Shown one piece after another: positions 43,508 to 53,511 of a stretch of 64,000 bases of DNA. Made by a program: the position numbers and the translations under genes. Source of the DNA: Diphasiastrum complanatum (lineage: Eukaryota; Streptophyta; Lycopodiopsida; Lycopodiales; Lycopodiaceae); assembly GCA_029204225.1 (NCBI GenBank), contig CM055112.1:44587634-44651633 (forward strand), in the 5' to 3' direction. The notes below the pieces were generated by a model that saw only the letters and a list, made by a program, of their open reading frames with translations, made no database searches and was not told the origin of the DNA. Every line of letters starts with the position of its first letter. The first letter of the stretch is position 1.

Positions 43508-46040
43508 CTCCTAAAAATTAATCTATGTTGACTTGAATGTGGATCTTGGAATTAATCCAAAATTGGCTCTATGGTTGATGAAGGAATTTTTGCTCAAAGT
43601 TTTGGTGAGCAAAACTGCAATACATGATGACGTGTCGATGTGCTCCAAATAGATTTCTCCTCGAATGAGCTTTTCTCTCACAAAGTGATGTGTAACTTCG
43701 ATGTGTTTGCTCCTTGCATGAAATATTGGGTTGTTGGCAAGGGCTTGTGTTGAAATATTGTCACACATGATCAATGGTATATCATCTTTCTTGATAGTCT
43801 TTAGCTCCAAAAGCAACCTCTTGATCCAAAGCACTTCTTTTGTTGTAGTAGTAAGCGCTTTATATTCAGCTTCACAAGATGAGAGAGATATGGTATCTGG
43901 CTTTAGAAAGCCAAGATATTAAATTCCCTCCAAGGCATATTACATATGCACTTGTAGATTTCCGATCCACTTTATCACTAGCAAAATCTGAGTCAAAATA
44001 TCCAATCATAGAAACGTCTTCACTTTTGTACAACAATCCATAATCATAGGTTGAAGATATGTACCTAAGTACTCTTTTTGCCATTTTCCAATGACGAATT
44101 GTAGAATTTTGCATAGCTTGGCTTATTTTATGAACACTAAAACTTAAATCAGGCCTAGTTATGGTAAGTCAAACTAAGGAGCCTATAAGACTCCTAAAAA
44201 GAGTGATTTCCACGAAGGATCTTTCATCGCCTTTATTAGGATCTTTTACAATTTGCTCCATTGGAGTATCAATACTCTTACAATCTAGCATATTAAATTT
44301 CTTCAACATTGAAAGAGCATACTTTGATTGACAAGTAAAAGCTTTATCATTATGAAAGGCAATCTCTAGGCCTAAAATGTAATGAATTTTCCCAAGATCT
44401 CGCATCTTGAATTCTCCTCCAAGTGCAACTTTAGTTTCTTCAACTAAATTGATACAACTTCCACTTAGGATAATATCATCAACATAAATTAGAAGAATGA
44501 CAATATCACTAGCAAAAACTTGATATACATGGAAGGATCATAGTCACTAAGAAAGAATCCTAGTGAGATAAGAAAATTGTTAAGTCGAGAATACCATGAT
44601 CTTGGTGCTTGCTTTAGTCCATAAAGACTTTTGAAAAGCAAGCAAACTCTGGACTCATCTTTGATGAATCCTTTAGTTTGTTCCATATAGATTTCTCCTT
44701 CTAGATATCCATTTACAAAAGCATTTGAGGCATCTAATTGGAACAGCTTTCGTTTGAAAAAACAAGCAATGGATATGATAACTCTTATTGATACCATCTT
44801 TGCAACAGTTGCAAAGGTCTCTTCATAATCAAGTCCATGAATTTGGGCAAAGCCCTTTGCACAAAGTCTTGCCTTATATTTGTTGATTATCTTGATTATA
44901 TTTTCCTCAAAAAACCCATTTGCAACCAATAGTATGCTTGTTGGATGGAAGATCCACAAGCTCCCATGTCTTGTTGGTGATCAATGCATCATATTCCTGC
45001 TTCATGGCTAAAAACCATTCTTTTGAGTTGAGTGCCTCTTGGACGTCCTTTGGCTCTTCATCTGAGATAAAATACGCATAAGTAGTGGAATCAAGTTCCA
45101 TTTGTTTGCCTTTTCACCGTATGAGAGCCTCTTAGGCTCGAATCTTTCTCTTAGTGATCTTCTAGGCGAGAAGATTCGAGGTGACTCCTCCTCAATTCTC
45201 AGCCCCATCCCTCCACGATAATCTTCAAGAGAGATAATAGGAGAACTTTTTTGAGATTCTTTGATCTCGGCCTCATCAAAGATGTATTTCTGGTTCTCAT
45301 GGAATATAACGTCTCTACTCTCAATTGTGATTGAGGTAGAGGGATCATAAATTCTATATGCCTTCTTGTTGGATGAATACCCAACCATGATCCCTTTGCT
45401 TGAATTTGGATCATCTTTTCTCCTTGTTTCCAAGGGAATATGTACAAAGCAAGTACATTAAAAAACTCTAAGGTGATCAACGTTAGGCTTCTTCTTGAAT
45501 AAGACTTCATATGGTGATCTTCCTGCAAGAGTATAATGAGGTAGTCTATTGCACAAATTTGCACACTTTATTGCTTCTTCCCAAAATTCAATAGGCATAG
45601 AAGCTTCAATTCGAATTGCTTTAGCACATTCACATAAGGATCTATTTTTTCTTTCGGCAACCCCATTTTGAGATGAGATAAGCACAAGAAAATTCTCTCT
45701 TGATTCCTTCAAGCTCAAAAATAATCATGGAATTTATTGGAGATGTATTCACCTTCTCCATCACATCTCAAAGCTTTAACTTTAAAAGAAAATTGTTTCT
45801 CAACGTAAGCTTTGAAAAATAGGAAGTAATCAAACACCATAGCTTTAGAAGAAAGAAGGTATAACCAAGTATACAATGAAGGTAACAAAACAGGTAGCAC
45901 CACCAATACTTTTTGAGGAAGAAAAGTGAACATCCGAGTGTATTTGTTCCAATGGATGAGTAGTAGCCTTATCATTCTTGATCATAGAAAGCATAGATTT
46001 GAAATTGGGATGTCCCAATCTCCTATGCCATAACTCCTCC
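43508..46040 (-). pseudogene. Copia B2 pol, from integrase finger to RNase H, broken
   Basis: On the minus strand the order is the integrase finger (MEELWHRRLGHPNFKSM), core start (HSDVHFSSSK), SQNGVAERKNRSLCECAKAIR, C-terminal region (GIMVGYSSNKKAYRIY), RT fingers ([21 protein letters not shown]), palm (FQLDASNAFVNGYLEGEIY), LYGLKQAPRSWYSRLN, then RNase H (YFDSDFASDKVDRKST; MCDNISTQALANNP). Frameshifts near 45715, 45460, 45005, 44910, 44490 and 43880 separate the pieces. The YVDD stretch is shifted relative to the palm. Gag and protease are missing, because the pol joins directly to a fragment of its own LTR at 46041. Confidence 0.9.
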
Positions 46041-46448
46041 ATCTATCTACTTTCTTCCACATCTAAAAGTGAAAACTAACAAACTAGTGACATTTGTCAC
46101 TTTACATGCATACCTAGCTATCTACTTTTACCAAGTGGCAATTTCTAAACTAGAATTGTCCAAATAACTATGCATGTGTCCTTTACACTTTGTGCATGCT
46201 TTGCATGTCACTTAGGAACACTTACAATCTTTGCATGTGATATGACTCGAGTTTCTACAAGCTCATATTTGGCATTTCTATGCCTTAAACCTATATGCAT
46301 GTTGTCTTTGACCAACTAGACTTCATATAACCTATGTAGCTCGAGTTTCCTCTTGGCCAAATTTGGCATTTCCAATATGAAACATTACATACATGTAGAA
46401 AAAACCTTATCAAAACCAAAAGTCAAGATAGATGATTTTTCATTTTTC
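46041..46448 (-). repeat. B2 5' LTR, first 408 bp only
   Basis: It matches the beginning of the B LTR (AAAAATGAAAAATCATC onward) and then joins pol at the integrase finger. One deletion therefore removed the rest of the LTR, the primer site, gag and protease. Confidence 0.8.
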
Positions 46449-46503
46449 CATTCATGTTCCATGAGTAGTTTGCTTTTTAAGAAGATGAGGTTAATTATTG
46501 CGT

Positions 46504-46630
<127 letters not shown>

Positions 46631-46829
46631 TTGAAAAGGCAATAATTGACATGTATCATTATGACGATAACTTTTCATATTTGATAGCTACTTTCTCTCT
46701 CTAGTTTTTATGTTGATGCCAAATTTCATTATGTGCATTCAGCTAGTAGTAGTAAGAATGTGATGACTAATTCTGGATTCCATTTGCTTGAAGCAACTTG
46801 ATATCATTAATTGCCTTCAAGGAGCTAAA

Positions 46830-47640
46830 GCAATGGAATTCTATGGAAATATGTCACCAACATTTTCATTTGGAATTTTGAGTAACTGTGTTATTAATAT
46901 AAATCTTGGATTTCTTGTTTTAGACAAGATTCATCAAACTGTTATTGGGGCAACTATGATCTTTTGTAAGGTTGTAACTTGTGACTGATTGTTGTGGAAT
47001 ATAGCATTGTTTAGCAAGCATAGATTGGTTCTTGATCTTCAATGTGTCATTGAAAATTAACAACAATGTGAATCATGATTTCTATGCCATTTAGTTTTCA
47101 TATTTTTGTGGATAGTGGTAATTTTTAATTTTCCTACATGTTTTTTCAAAATTGTTCATTATATCTACATCATCAACTATCTTTCCCATGGTATGTAATT
47201 ATTCATGAAATTTATTGATCAAGGTGAGGTAGTCGATCATGGATTCACTCTCCAACATTCTCATAGTATGAAATTTTGAATTTAAAAAAAAGCCTAGTTG
47301 ATATTGTTGTCTCAAGCATACTTTGAAGCATCCTTCAAGGTTGACTCGATGTCATAATCGAGCTAACATGGAAAATCAAATTGTGATGGATGCACATATT
47401 GATTATACAATAAATGTACGTGAATTATGCCAATCATTTACTACCAAAAAAAAATCTTTTTCTTTTGTCGACAATTTGGAAATATGTCACCAAAGTTTTC
47501 ATTTGGAACTTTTAGTCATTGTGTTATCAATGTAAACCTTGTTCTTGTTTTAGGTGAGATTCATCAAACTAATATTGGAGCAATTATGATCTTTTGCAAG
47601 GCTGTAACTTGTGGCATGTTGTTGTAATGTTTTGTTCAAT
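46830..47640 (+). repeat. Two diverged copies of an about 155-bp unit
   Basis: 46835-46985 and 47480-47630 share AATATGTCACCAA, TTTTCATTTGGAA, GATTCATCAAACT and ATGATCTTTTG. In one frame both copies encode related peptides (NMSPxFSFG...IHQTxIGAxMIFCK). No larger gene is evident, and the function is unknown. Each copy lies close to a GA microsatellite. Confidence 0.7.
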
Positions 47641-47666
47641 GTAATCAAGGGAATGATTGATATGTG

Positions 47667-47668
<2 letters not shown>

Positions 47669-47756
<88 letters not shown>
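47669..47756. repeat. (GA)n microsatellite
   Basis: A pure GA run of about 88 bp. Confidence 0.97.
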
Positions 47757-47760
<4 letters not shown>

Positions 47761-48473
47761 ATTCATTCTGAATCAGGAGTAATGTATAAAGAGGCATGCA
47801 TATTAATCTACATGGAATGCTACAATTTCTAGTCGTATCGAGGCATGTGGCAACGTACCATTGGGAAAGGACTAAAACTTGTAATGCCCCTTTGCCTTTA
47901 CAGGGTTGTGGCATTCACTTTCGTACTCTCGTGTATAGAGGACGAAAGGGATGTCATTTGACTTTGTGCAAATTTCATGTGTTCTCCTATCACATTCATT
48001 TACTAGGAGTGTTTCTCTTACAAAGTCTCAAAGGAGAGGATGAACATGGACCATGCACTTATTTTGTGTTGTCTAATTGCACATCTTTAGGAGTCAGGAC
48101 ATACACCATGGCAGAGGCCATAGTGTGATTGAGCAAGCATGACTTATATGAGAATATTTGATGCATCGGACATTATGGAGCCGAGTATGGGTTTTAGTCA
48201 CTTACTATTTGGACACCAAGCAACACTTACTATCCAAGTATCAATGGTTTTCACATTATGAAAATCAAGTACATAAATCAGTGCTGACAGCACAACAAAA
48301 TTTAGTCGTGTCTAATTCAGCACATAAAATTCACAATAATTGCATATATTCATAATCAGGAAATTGCATGATTATTAAAGAATTTTGCATCCACAAACTA
48401 GTAATTCGTAGTGGAAATTGAAATGTCAGAACAAACTCTCCGCGTTTGCCTGCTCCCTCTTGTTCATTTTTGC
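47757..48473. other. Spacer between microsatellite and GST
   Basis: No recognisable gene. A 110-codon frame (47796-48128) is unfamiliar. This is the downstream flank of the GST gene. I see no clear polyadenylation signal that I would assign. Confidence 0.4.
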
Positions 48474-49387
48474 TTAGATAGCTTTGTCTCGCAGCCGCTG
48501 CTGAAAGCGAATGGCGTTGTCCAACAGCATCCTCGGATCGGCAATGGAGCATTTCACATTCGGATGCATGCTGATGGCATCTAACCACTCGGCCAATCTT
48601 GGGCATTCCTTAGCACCAGGGAACTTGCGGTTTGCAAGACCTTCATAAACTGTTATCCATGATACCAGAGGAGCCAGGACTAGATCCGGAATGGTTAGAT
48701 GCTCCCCAAAAAAGAAGGGTTTCCCATACGGAAGTTTGCTCATTTCTCTATCCAGAGTGATGTATAATTGAGCTGTATCATTCCATGCTTGAATTTGCTC
48801 ACCATCTAGCTTTTTCATAATCAGCAAACTCGTTTCCCAGAACTGCAATATAACAGGAAAAAAAACTAATGAAAACGCTGGTCATATTCAGTGGAGCTAA
48901 TTCGTGAAACATCGATCAGCTAATTAACTGTTAGAGTATTTTAATACTGTAGCTCCAAATGTACGATCTATACATTGCTAGAATAATAACGCAGATTTGT
49001 TTTGTTGCCCCGTAGCTCTGATGACGAAATTAAGGTAGTACCTTTTTATTGCAAATCTGCCCAAAATTGAGCCACGGATCGTTCATAAGGAGACTGAGGA
49101 AGAAGCGCTTTTCTAAGATCAAGCTCATCTGAAGCTGGCCAAGTTTGTTCGATGCATTCCAGAATAACCAGCGATTCTGCAACAGGGAAGCCGCGGTGAA
49201 TGAGCACGGGCACTTGCTTTTGAACAGGATTAGAGCGAAGCAGAAGATCAGTCTTCACAACAGGGAAAGTGGCAGCTTCTTCCTCGAACACCTCATACTT
49301 GATCCCTTTCTCTGCCAAAGCCATCTTCACACTCATCGCAAATGGGCTGGGGGGGAGTGACAAGAGAGTTATGTGCTCATGATCCAT
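48474..49387 (-). CDS. Tau-class glutathione S-transferase, two exons, frame broken at the exon 1 end
   Basis: Predicted cytosolic enzyme that conjugates glutathione to electrophiles. Exon 1 (49387-49042) encodes the thioredoxin-like domain from MDHEHITLLSLPPSPF, with the tau-class catalytic Ser at residue 14, the QVPVLIH strand with cis-Pro60 and the glutathione-binding ES at 71-72. Exon 2 (48842-48474) encodes the helical domain (FWETSLLIMKKLDG; PFFFGEHLTIPDLVLAPLVSW) and ends in TAA. The intron of about 200 bp has GT (AAG/GTACTA) and AG (TTGCAG) ends at the position usual for tau GSTs. Just before the donor the sequence reads ADLQ-stop-AAAAG. An ADxxNKK ending, as in relatives, needs a shift of about 2 bp. 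As written the frame stops four codons early, so the gene is either a recent pseudogene or affected by a sequence error. The upstream ATG at 49502-49504 lies in copia-derived or repeated sequence and was not chosen. Confidence 0.85.
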
Positions 49388-49426
49388 CGACGTGATTAAT
49401 ATTACCTCCTCCCTCTTCCTCTTCCT

Positions 49427-49496
49427 CTTCTTCCAATTCCTAGTATACCTTGTGGGCTGTCTCTTCTTCCAATTCCTAGTATACCTTGTGGGCTGT
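49427..49496. repeat. 36-bp tandem duplication upstream of GST
   Basis: CTTCTTCCAATTCCTAGTAT and the bases after it occur at 49427 and again at 49463. It lies 40-110 bp before the GST start codon, between it and the copia P fragment. Confidence 0.9.
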
Positions 49497-49504
49497 GTGT
49501 GCAC

Positions 49505-51076
49505 TCGGCTTGATCTTTTGGGAGGATTCGACTAATGAACCAATCCTGGGACTTGTTGCTGGGTCGCAGCAACATCTTCGTCTGATTCGCTGTCTCAAAG
49601 TGGGTCGACAATAGACACGCCTGAGCAAGAAGCTCGGACTGTCGTGTCAATGGCATGAGATGTAAGTTCTTCTTGAGCAATATCCTTGCCTTTGAGGTCG
49701 ACGAACTAATCCTCGATAAAAATTGTATCCCGACAATACAAGATTTGCTGGGTATCAGGACCGTACAACTTGTAGGTGTTATCAGACGGAGTATATCTGA
49801 TCAGGATGGTATTGAGACCTTGGAAGTCCAATTTCTTCCTTGTGTCCTTTGGAATCTACGCGTAGGCAATGCACCCGAACACTCTTAGGTTCTTCAAAGA
49901 AGGCTTAGAGCCTGTCCACACCTCGTGGGGTGTCTTGTCTGAGAGGGCCTTGGTCGAACATTTGTTCTGGACGTAAGCTGCAGTGGAGACAGCTTCATCC
50001 CAGAATCTCTTGGGCAATGATGCATGCGATAGCATACATTTAGCATAATCAACCAGAGTACGATTCTTTCTCTCAACTAAGCCATTAGACTGAGGACTGT
50101 AAGGAGTGTTGAATTGATGCTCAATGCATTGGCTTTGGCAGTACTCCTTAAACTCGACAGAGATATATTCTCCACCATTGTCTGACCTTAGGGCCTTGAT
50201 CGTCCTTCCAGTCTCCTTTTCTGCATGCTCCTTGAAGATTCTGAAGCAGTTGAAGGCCTGTGATTTTTTCTTTATGAAATACACCATCGTTCTTCTGGAG
50301 AATTTGTCAATAAAGGTTATAATATACTTGGCATCCTTCAACGAAGGATTTTTCATCGGGCCACAAATATATGAATGTACAACATCTAGCAATCCTCTAG
50401 CAACATGCCGATGGGTTGACTTTAATGGTTTCCTAGTCTGTTTACCAATTAGACAGTCTTGACAGATAGGTAACTCGACTTTTTTGTGAGGATAGTTGAG
50501 ATCAAGAGCAATAGATTGTCTAGACATTTGTTGTACAACAGCATGATTTAAATGACCAAGTCTATAATGCCAAAGTAATCCTTTATTTGAATGAATTGAA
50601 GTACTGAGAGCTTGAGTAGAGGCAGAAAAGCAATGACTTAATTTATACAAGTATCCATGTCTCTTTCCGAGTGCTAGTATCTTGCTTGTCCTATCAACTA
50701 CTTTACATTGATCACATTCAAATTCTACTCTATGTCCTAGATCTGTGATTATGCTTACAGAGAGTAGATTCGTAGATAACTTTGGTACATACAGGACTTT
50801 AGAGAGTAGCTTAGACTGATCATTCGCAAAGCATAATCTTACAGTGCCTTCAACTTTAATAGCTTGTGTGCTATTGTCGCCAAGGTGAACAATTTTTTTT
50901 TGAGTACCGTAAGGTGTATAGGACTCGAAACAGCCAATGAGGCTAGTTATGTGCTGAGTGGCTCCGGAATCCAGGAACCAAGAACTATCGCCAGATGCTC
51001 CTTGATGGTTGGTCATGAAGGCATCATGATCCGTTTCTTGAATAGGCTGTGGAGCTTTTACAACTGCATTCACCAC
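49505..51076 (-). pseudogene. Copia P: protease and integrase, 3' truncated next to GST
   Basis: The open part 49856-51076 has 406 codons: protease FLDSGATQHITSLIG, pre-integrase, finger LLWHYRLGHLNHAVV...CQDCLIGKQ and core. The first catalytic Asp (usually HSDICGP) is Tyr here (HSYICGP), and FIDD is FIDK, so the integrase would be inactive. ALRSDNGGEY and SNGLVERKNRT are intact. From 49855 down to about 49505 the integrase C-terminal region continues with stops (GHKEEIGLPRSQYHPDQIYS). The element ends there, about 120 bp upstream of the GST ATG and on the same strand. RT, RNase H and the 3' LTR are missing. Confidence 0.9.
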
Positions 51077-51181
51077 TTGACTGGACTACCCTTTGCTGTT
51101 GTTCTTTGCTTGAAGTATCCGGCAGTCTTCTATTTCGTGGTTGTTTTGTTTGCAGTATCTACAGAACAACTTTTTCTTTGT

Positions 51182-51889
51182 CTACGGATTCAACTGTTCC
51201 TTGTGCTGAGCTAGTTTCTGGTCTGGCTTTGATTGCTTCGGGCCTTTCTTCTTCTTCTGCTTTGTCGTGCTCTTGTTGGTGTACAAGGCATGAGAATCAG
51301 CCAAGGAACTCAAGGCTTCGTTCCTTCGTGTGTCTTCTTGCAACAACATAGTAATGACTCTCAAAATAGTCAATTTTAAATGAGTCGTGATGATCATCAT
51401 GCAACTGTCATAAGAACTTGGCAAGCTTGTAAGCAGTTGCATCACTGCGTCTTGATCGTCTATGACAGATCCGACAACGGCCATTTGTCTTAGTAGGTTC
51501 TTGAATTGATTAATGTGATTCTGCAGAGAATCATCATTCGTCATATTGAGGGAGTAGAATTCCTTCTTGAGATGTAGCTTGGAAGCTATATCTTCCACTT
51601 TGTATAGTGTGCTCAAGATGTCCCAGACTTCTTTCGATGTCTGAGCCTCGCATACATGGCCAATATGGGTATCCGTGATGTTGAGGATGATCAGCACGAA
51701 AGCTTTTCCATCCTTCAACTTCCATCTGACAATTGTCGCGTCGTCCGCTTCGGGTTTCTCTTCTGCACCTGTAACAACGTCGTACAATTCTTTTGCCATT
51801 AGTATAGTTTTTATCTTAAATTTCCACAGATGGTAATTGGCTCCATCAAGCTTGTCCATGATAGGATTGGCTTTCCCATGAGAATCCAT
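51182..51889 (-). pseudogene. Copia P gag
   Basis: Starting MDSHGKANPIMDKLDGANYH, it is the intact-frame counterpart of the gag of element A. The 235 codons cover the copia gag core (LWKFKIKTILMAKELYDVV; LTSLPSSYDSCMMIITTH; QEDTRRNEALSSLADSHALY). The frame closes before the zinc knuckle, which is in another frame near 51150 (YCKQNNHEIEDC). The primer site is 137 bp upstream. Confidence 0.88.
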
Positions 51890-52026
51890 GTGGAAGAATT
51901 AGTCTAAGTGATAGGAGAAACTATTAGTGACTTAAGTATGAAAATCTGATATTTACAGAACAAGAAAACAATTACTCTATTGGCTAGTAGAGTCTTGTAC
52001 TGTGGAAGCTAATCAAGCTATGAACC

Positions 52027-52082
52027 TGGCTCTAATACCATGTTGTGGAGAGAGGGGAAGAATAAATGGCGAACACGAACTC
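52027..52082 (-). repeat. Copia P primer-binding site and LTR remnant
   Basis: On the minus strand TGGTATTAGAGCCA (52040-52027; one change from the standard site) follows the LTR end CTCCACAACA at 52041. Only about 40 bp of LTR is recognisable by comparison with 757-798. Beyond about 52082 the sequence differs. Confidence 0.8.
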
Positions 52083-52444
52083 AAAATGGGCCCTTTAAGA
52101 AGTTTGACTATAGAGAAACATTAACAAGAGAGAGAAAACTTCCGGCAACATCTATGCTCATTTTTTATGATTTCAAAACTGCTCATCGCCCAATTTCTAT
52201 AAGCAAATGTGATAATATTGTCTCTCCCTACCCGAGAGCAGCCTGTTTTTCTCATACTGAGCACTTAGAATTATTTCTGACATTGAATTCTCATAGTAAG
52301 AAGTTAGATTTTTCAGTCAGATGTATGCCATTGTGCTCTTGCCTTAGATTTTACAAGTATATTGTTCTCTGATCAATCTTGTGCAATCACAACAACTCAG
52401 TAAGATTCTGTAAGGTGTGTGGTGAAGTTCACACATGATAAAAA
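52083..52444. other. Unassigned spacer
   Basis: No coding or LTR features recognised between the P remnant and element Q. Confidence 0.4.
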
Positions 52445-53223
52445 CTTCACAAAGAGGAAGATCAAGAGGTTGGTCTCAAAGGGCTTCAACAACACAAAAG
52501 GAAATGTGGCAATTTGGAACTAGTCAAGAGCATCAAAGGAAGGTTATTTGGCAAAGATGTTATGGATCTATTTTTGCAGCTTATTGAAAACTCAAGTAAG
52601 GTCAAAGGAGCAGCAAGGGAGTGTTGTTCAAGTTTACTTTACTTGTTCTATCTCATGTTTGAGCTATTTCATATGAATGTGTGCAAATTGTCAAGATATG
52701 GACAAACTAGGTACATTGCAAATTGTTGGAGTTGTACTAGCATTCTTGGCTGGTTTTGCTGATGGCAATGAAGCTAATGGAGGTTCATTATGTCATTCAT
52801 TCATGTCCAAGTCATCAAGTGTTGATGATATCTTGTGGCAAGATGGAGATGGAGACTCATTCATGGAGTTTTATGGTGGAGACATATCAAGAAAGGACAA
52901 AGTTGTACGAGCCAAGCAAGCAAATGGTCATCACTCACATTTATTGTTTGGTTGCTGTAATTTTCTAGAGAGTTCAAAACTTGAAACATGGAGGAATCAT
53001 TTCATTCACATTCTATTTGGTTCTTCATGTTCTAGTTATATCTTGATGTGTAAAATTGATGTAAGAGATAGTGAAGCATCCAATTTGGACACTATTCTCT
53101 ATATCAATTATGAAAGATATTTTAGAACCTTAGAAAGGAGATCTATACTTAGGATGGAGACTATTCTAAACTTGGATCAAAATAGTATGGTTAAAAGTAT
53201 GCCAAAATTAGTTGAAGAGGGAG
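52445..53223 (+). pseudogene. Element Q: second copy of the D/E unknown segment
   Basis: It starts at EDQEVGLKGLQ and follows residues about 470-775 of the D/E frame: NLELVKSIKG, SSLLYLFYLMFELFHMNVCK, VVLAFLAGFADGNEANGGSL, SCSSYILMCKIDVRDSEAS. The frame shifts once, near 52745. It lacks the D/E part about 583-646 and the RNase H tail, and passes from MVK directly to SMPKLVEEGV-stop, the same C-terminus as D/E and F. An LTR of the same type follows at once. The integrase and everything upstream are missing. Confidence 0.85.
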
Positions 53224-53350
53224 TGTGAGAGATTTCAACAAGCCTACTCATATTTTGGTAAATTGTCAATATGAGGCCAAAACTCATTTTAGAGTTAGAG
53301 ATAAAATTTTTGAAGTTATATTAGTTTAAAATACATTCAATAAACATGTT
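53224..53350 (+). repeat. 3' LTR start of element Q
   Basis: TGTGAGAGATTTCAAC overlaps the stop codon exactly as in D/E. About 120 bp follow the D/E LTR (AATATGAGGCCAAAACTC) before the sequence changes into a tandem repeat. Confidence 0.75.
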
Positions 53351-53511
53351 AAAAGCCTAAAACCTAGCAAAGATGCTCAAAGAAGATGTGAAAAGCAAGC
53401 ACATGCAAAGCAACAAGCAAAAGGGATGTAAAAAGCCTAAGACCTAGCGAAGATGCTAAAAGAAGATGCGAAAAGCAAAAAGCAAGCACATGCAAAGCAA
53501 CAAGCAAAAAA
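53351..53511. repeat. 80-bp tandem duplication
   Basis: AAAAGCCTAAAACCTAGCAA... at 53351 and AAAAGCCTAAGACCTAGCGA... at 53431 repeat the same purine-rich unit with few changes. It interrupts the Q LTR. Confidence 0.85.

Noticed and set aside
49046-49504. GST start at the upstream ATG 49502-49504
   Set aside because: It would add 39 residues encoded by the 36-bp tandem repeat and the copia junction. Tau GSTs start close to the first strand, as MDHEHITLL does.
52514-53228. Independent cellular gene at element Q
   Set aside because: The sequence matches the D/E unknown segment and ends in the same C-terminus and LTR, so it is part of a retroelement.
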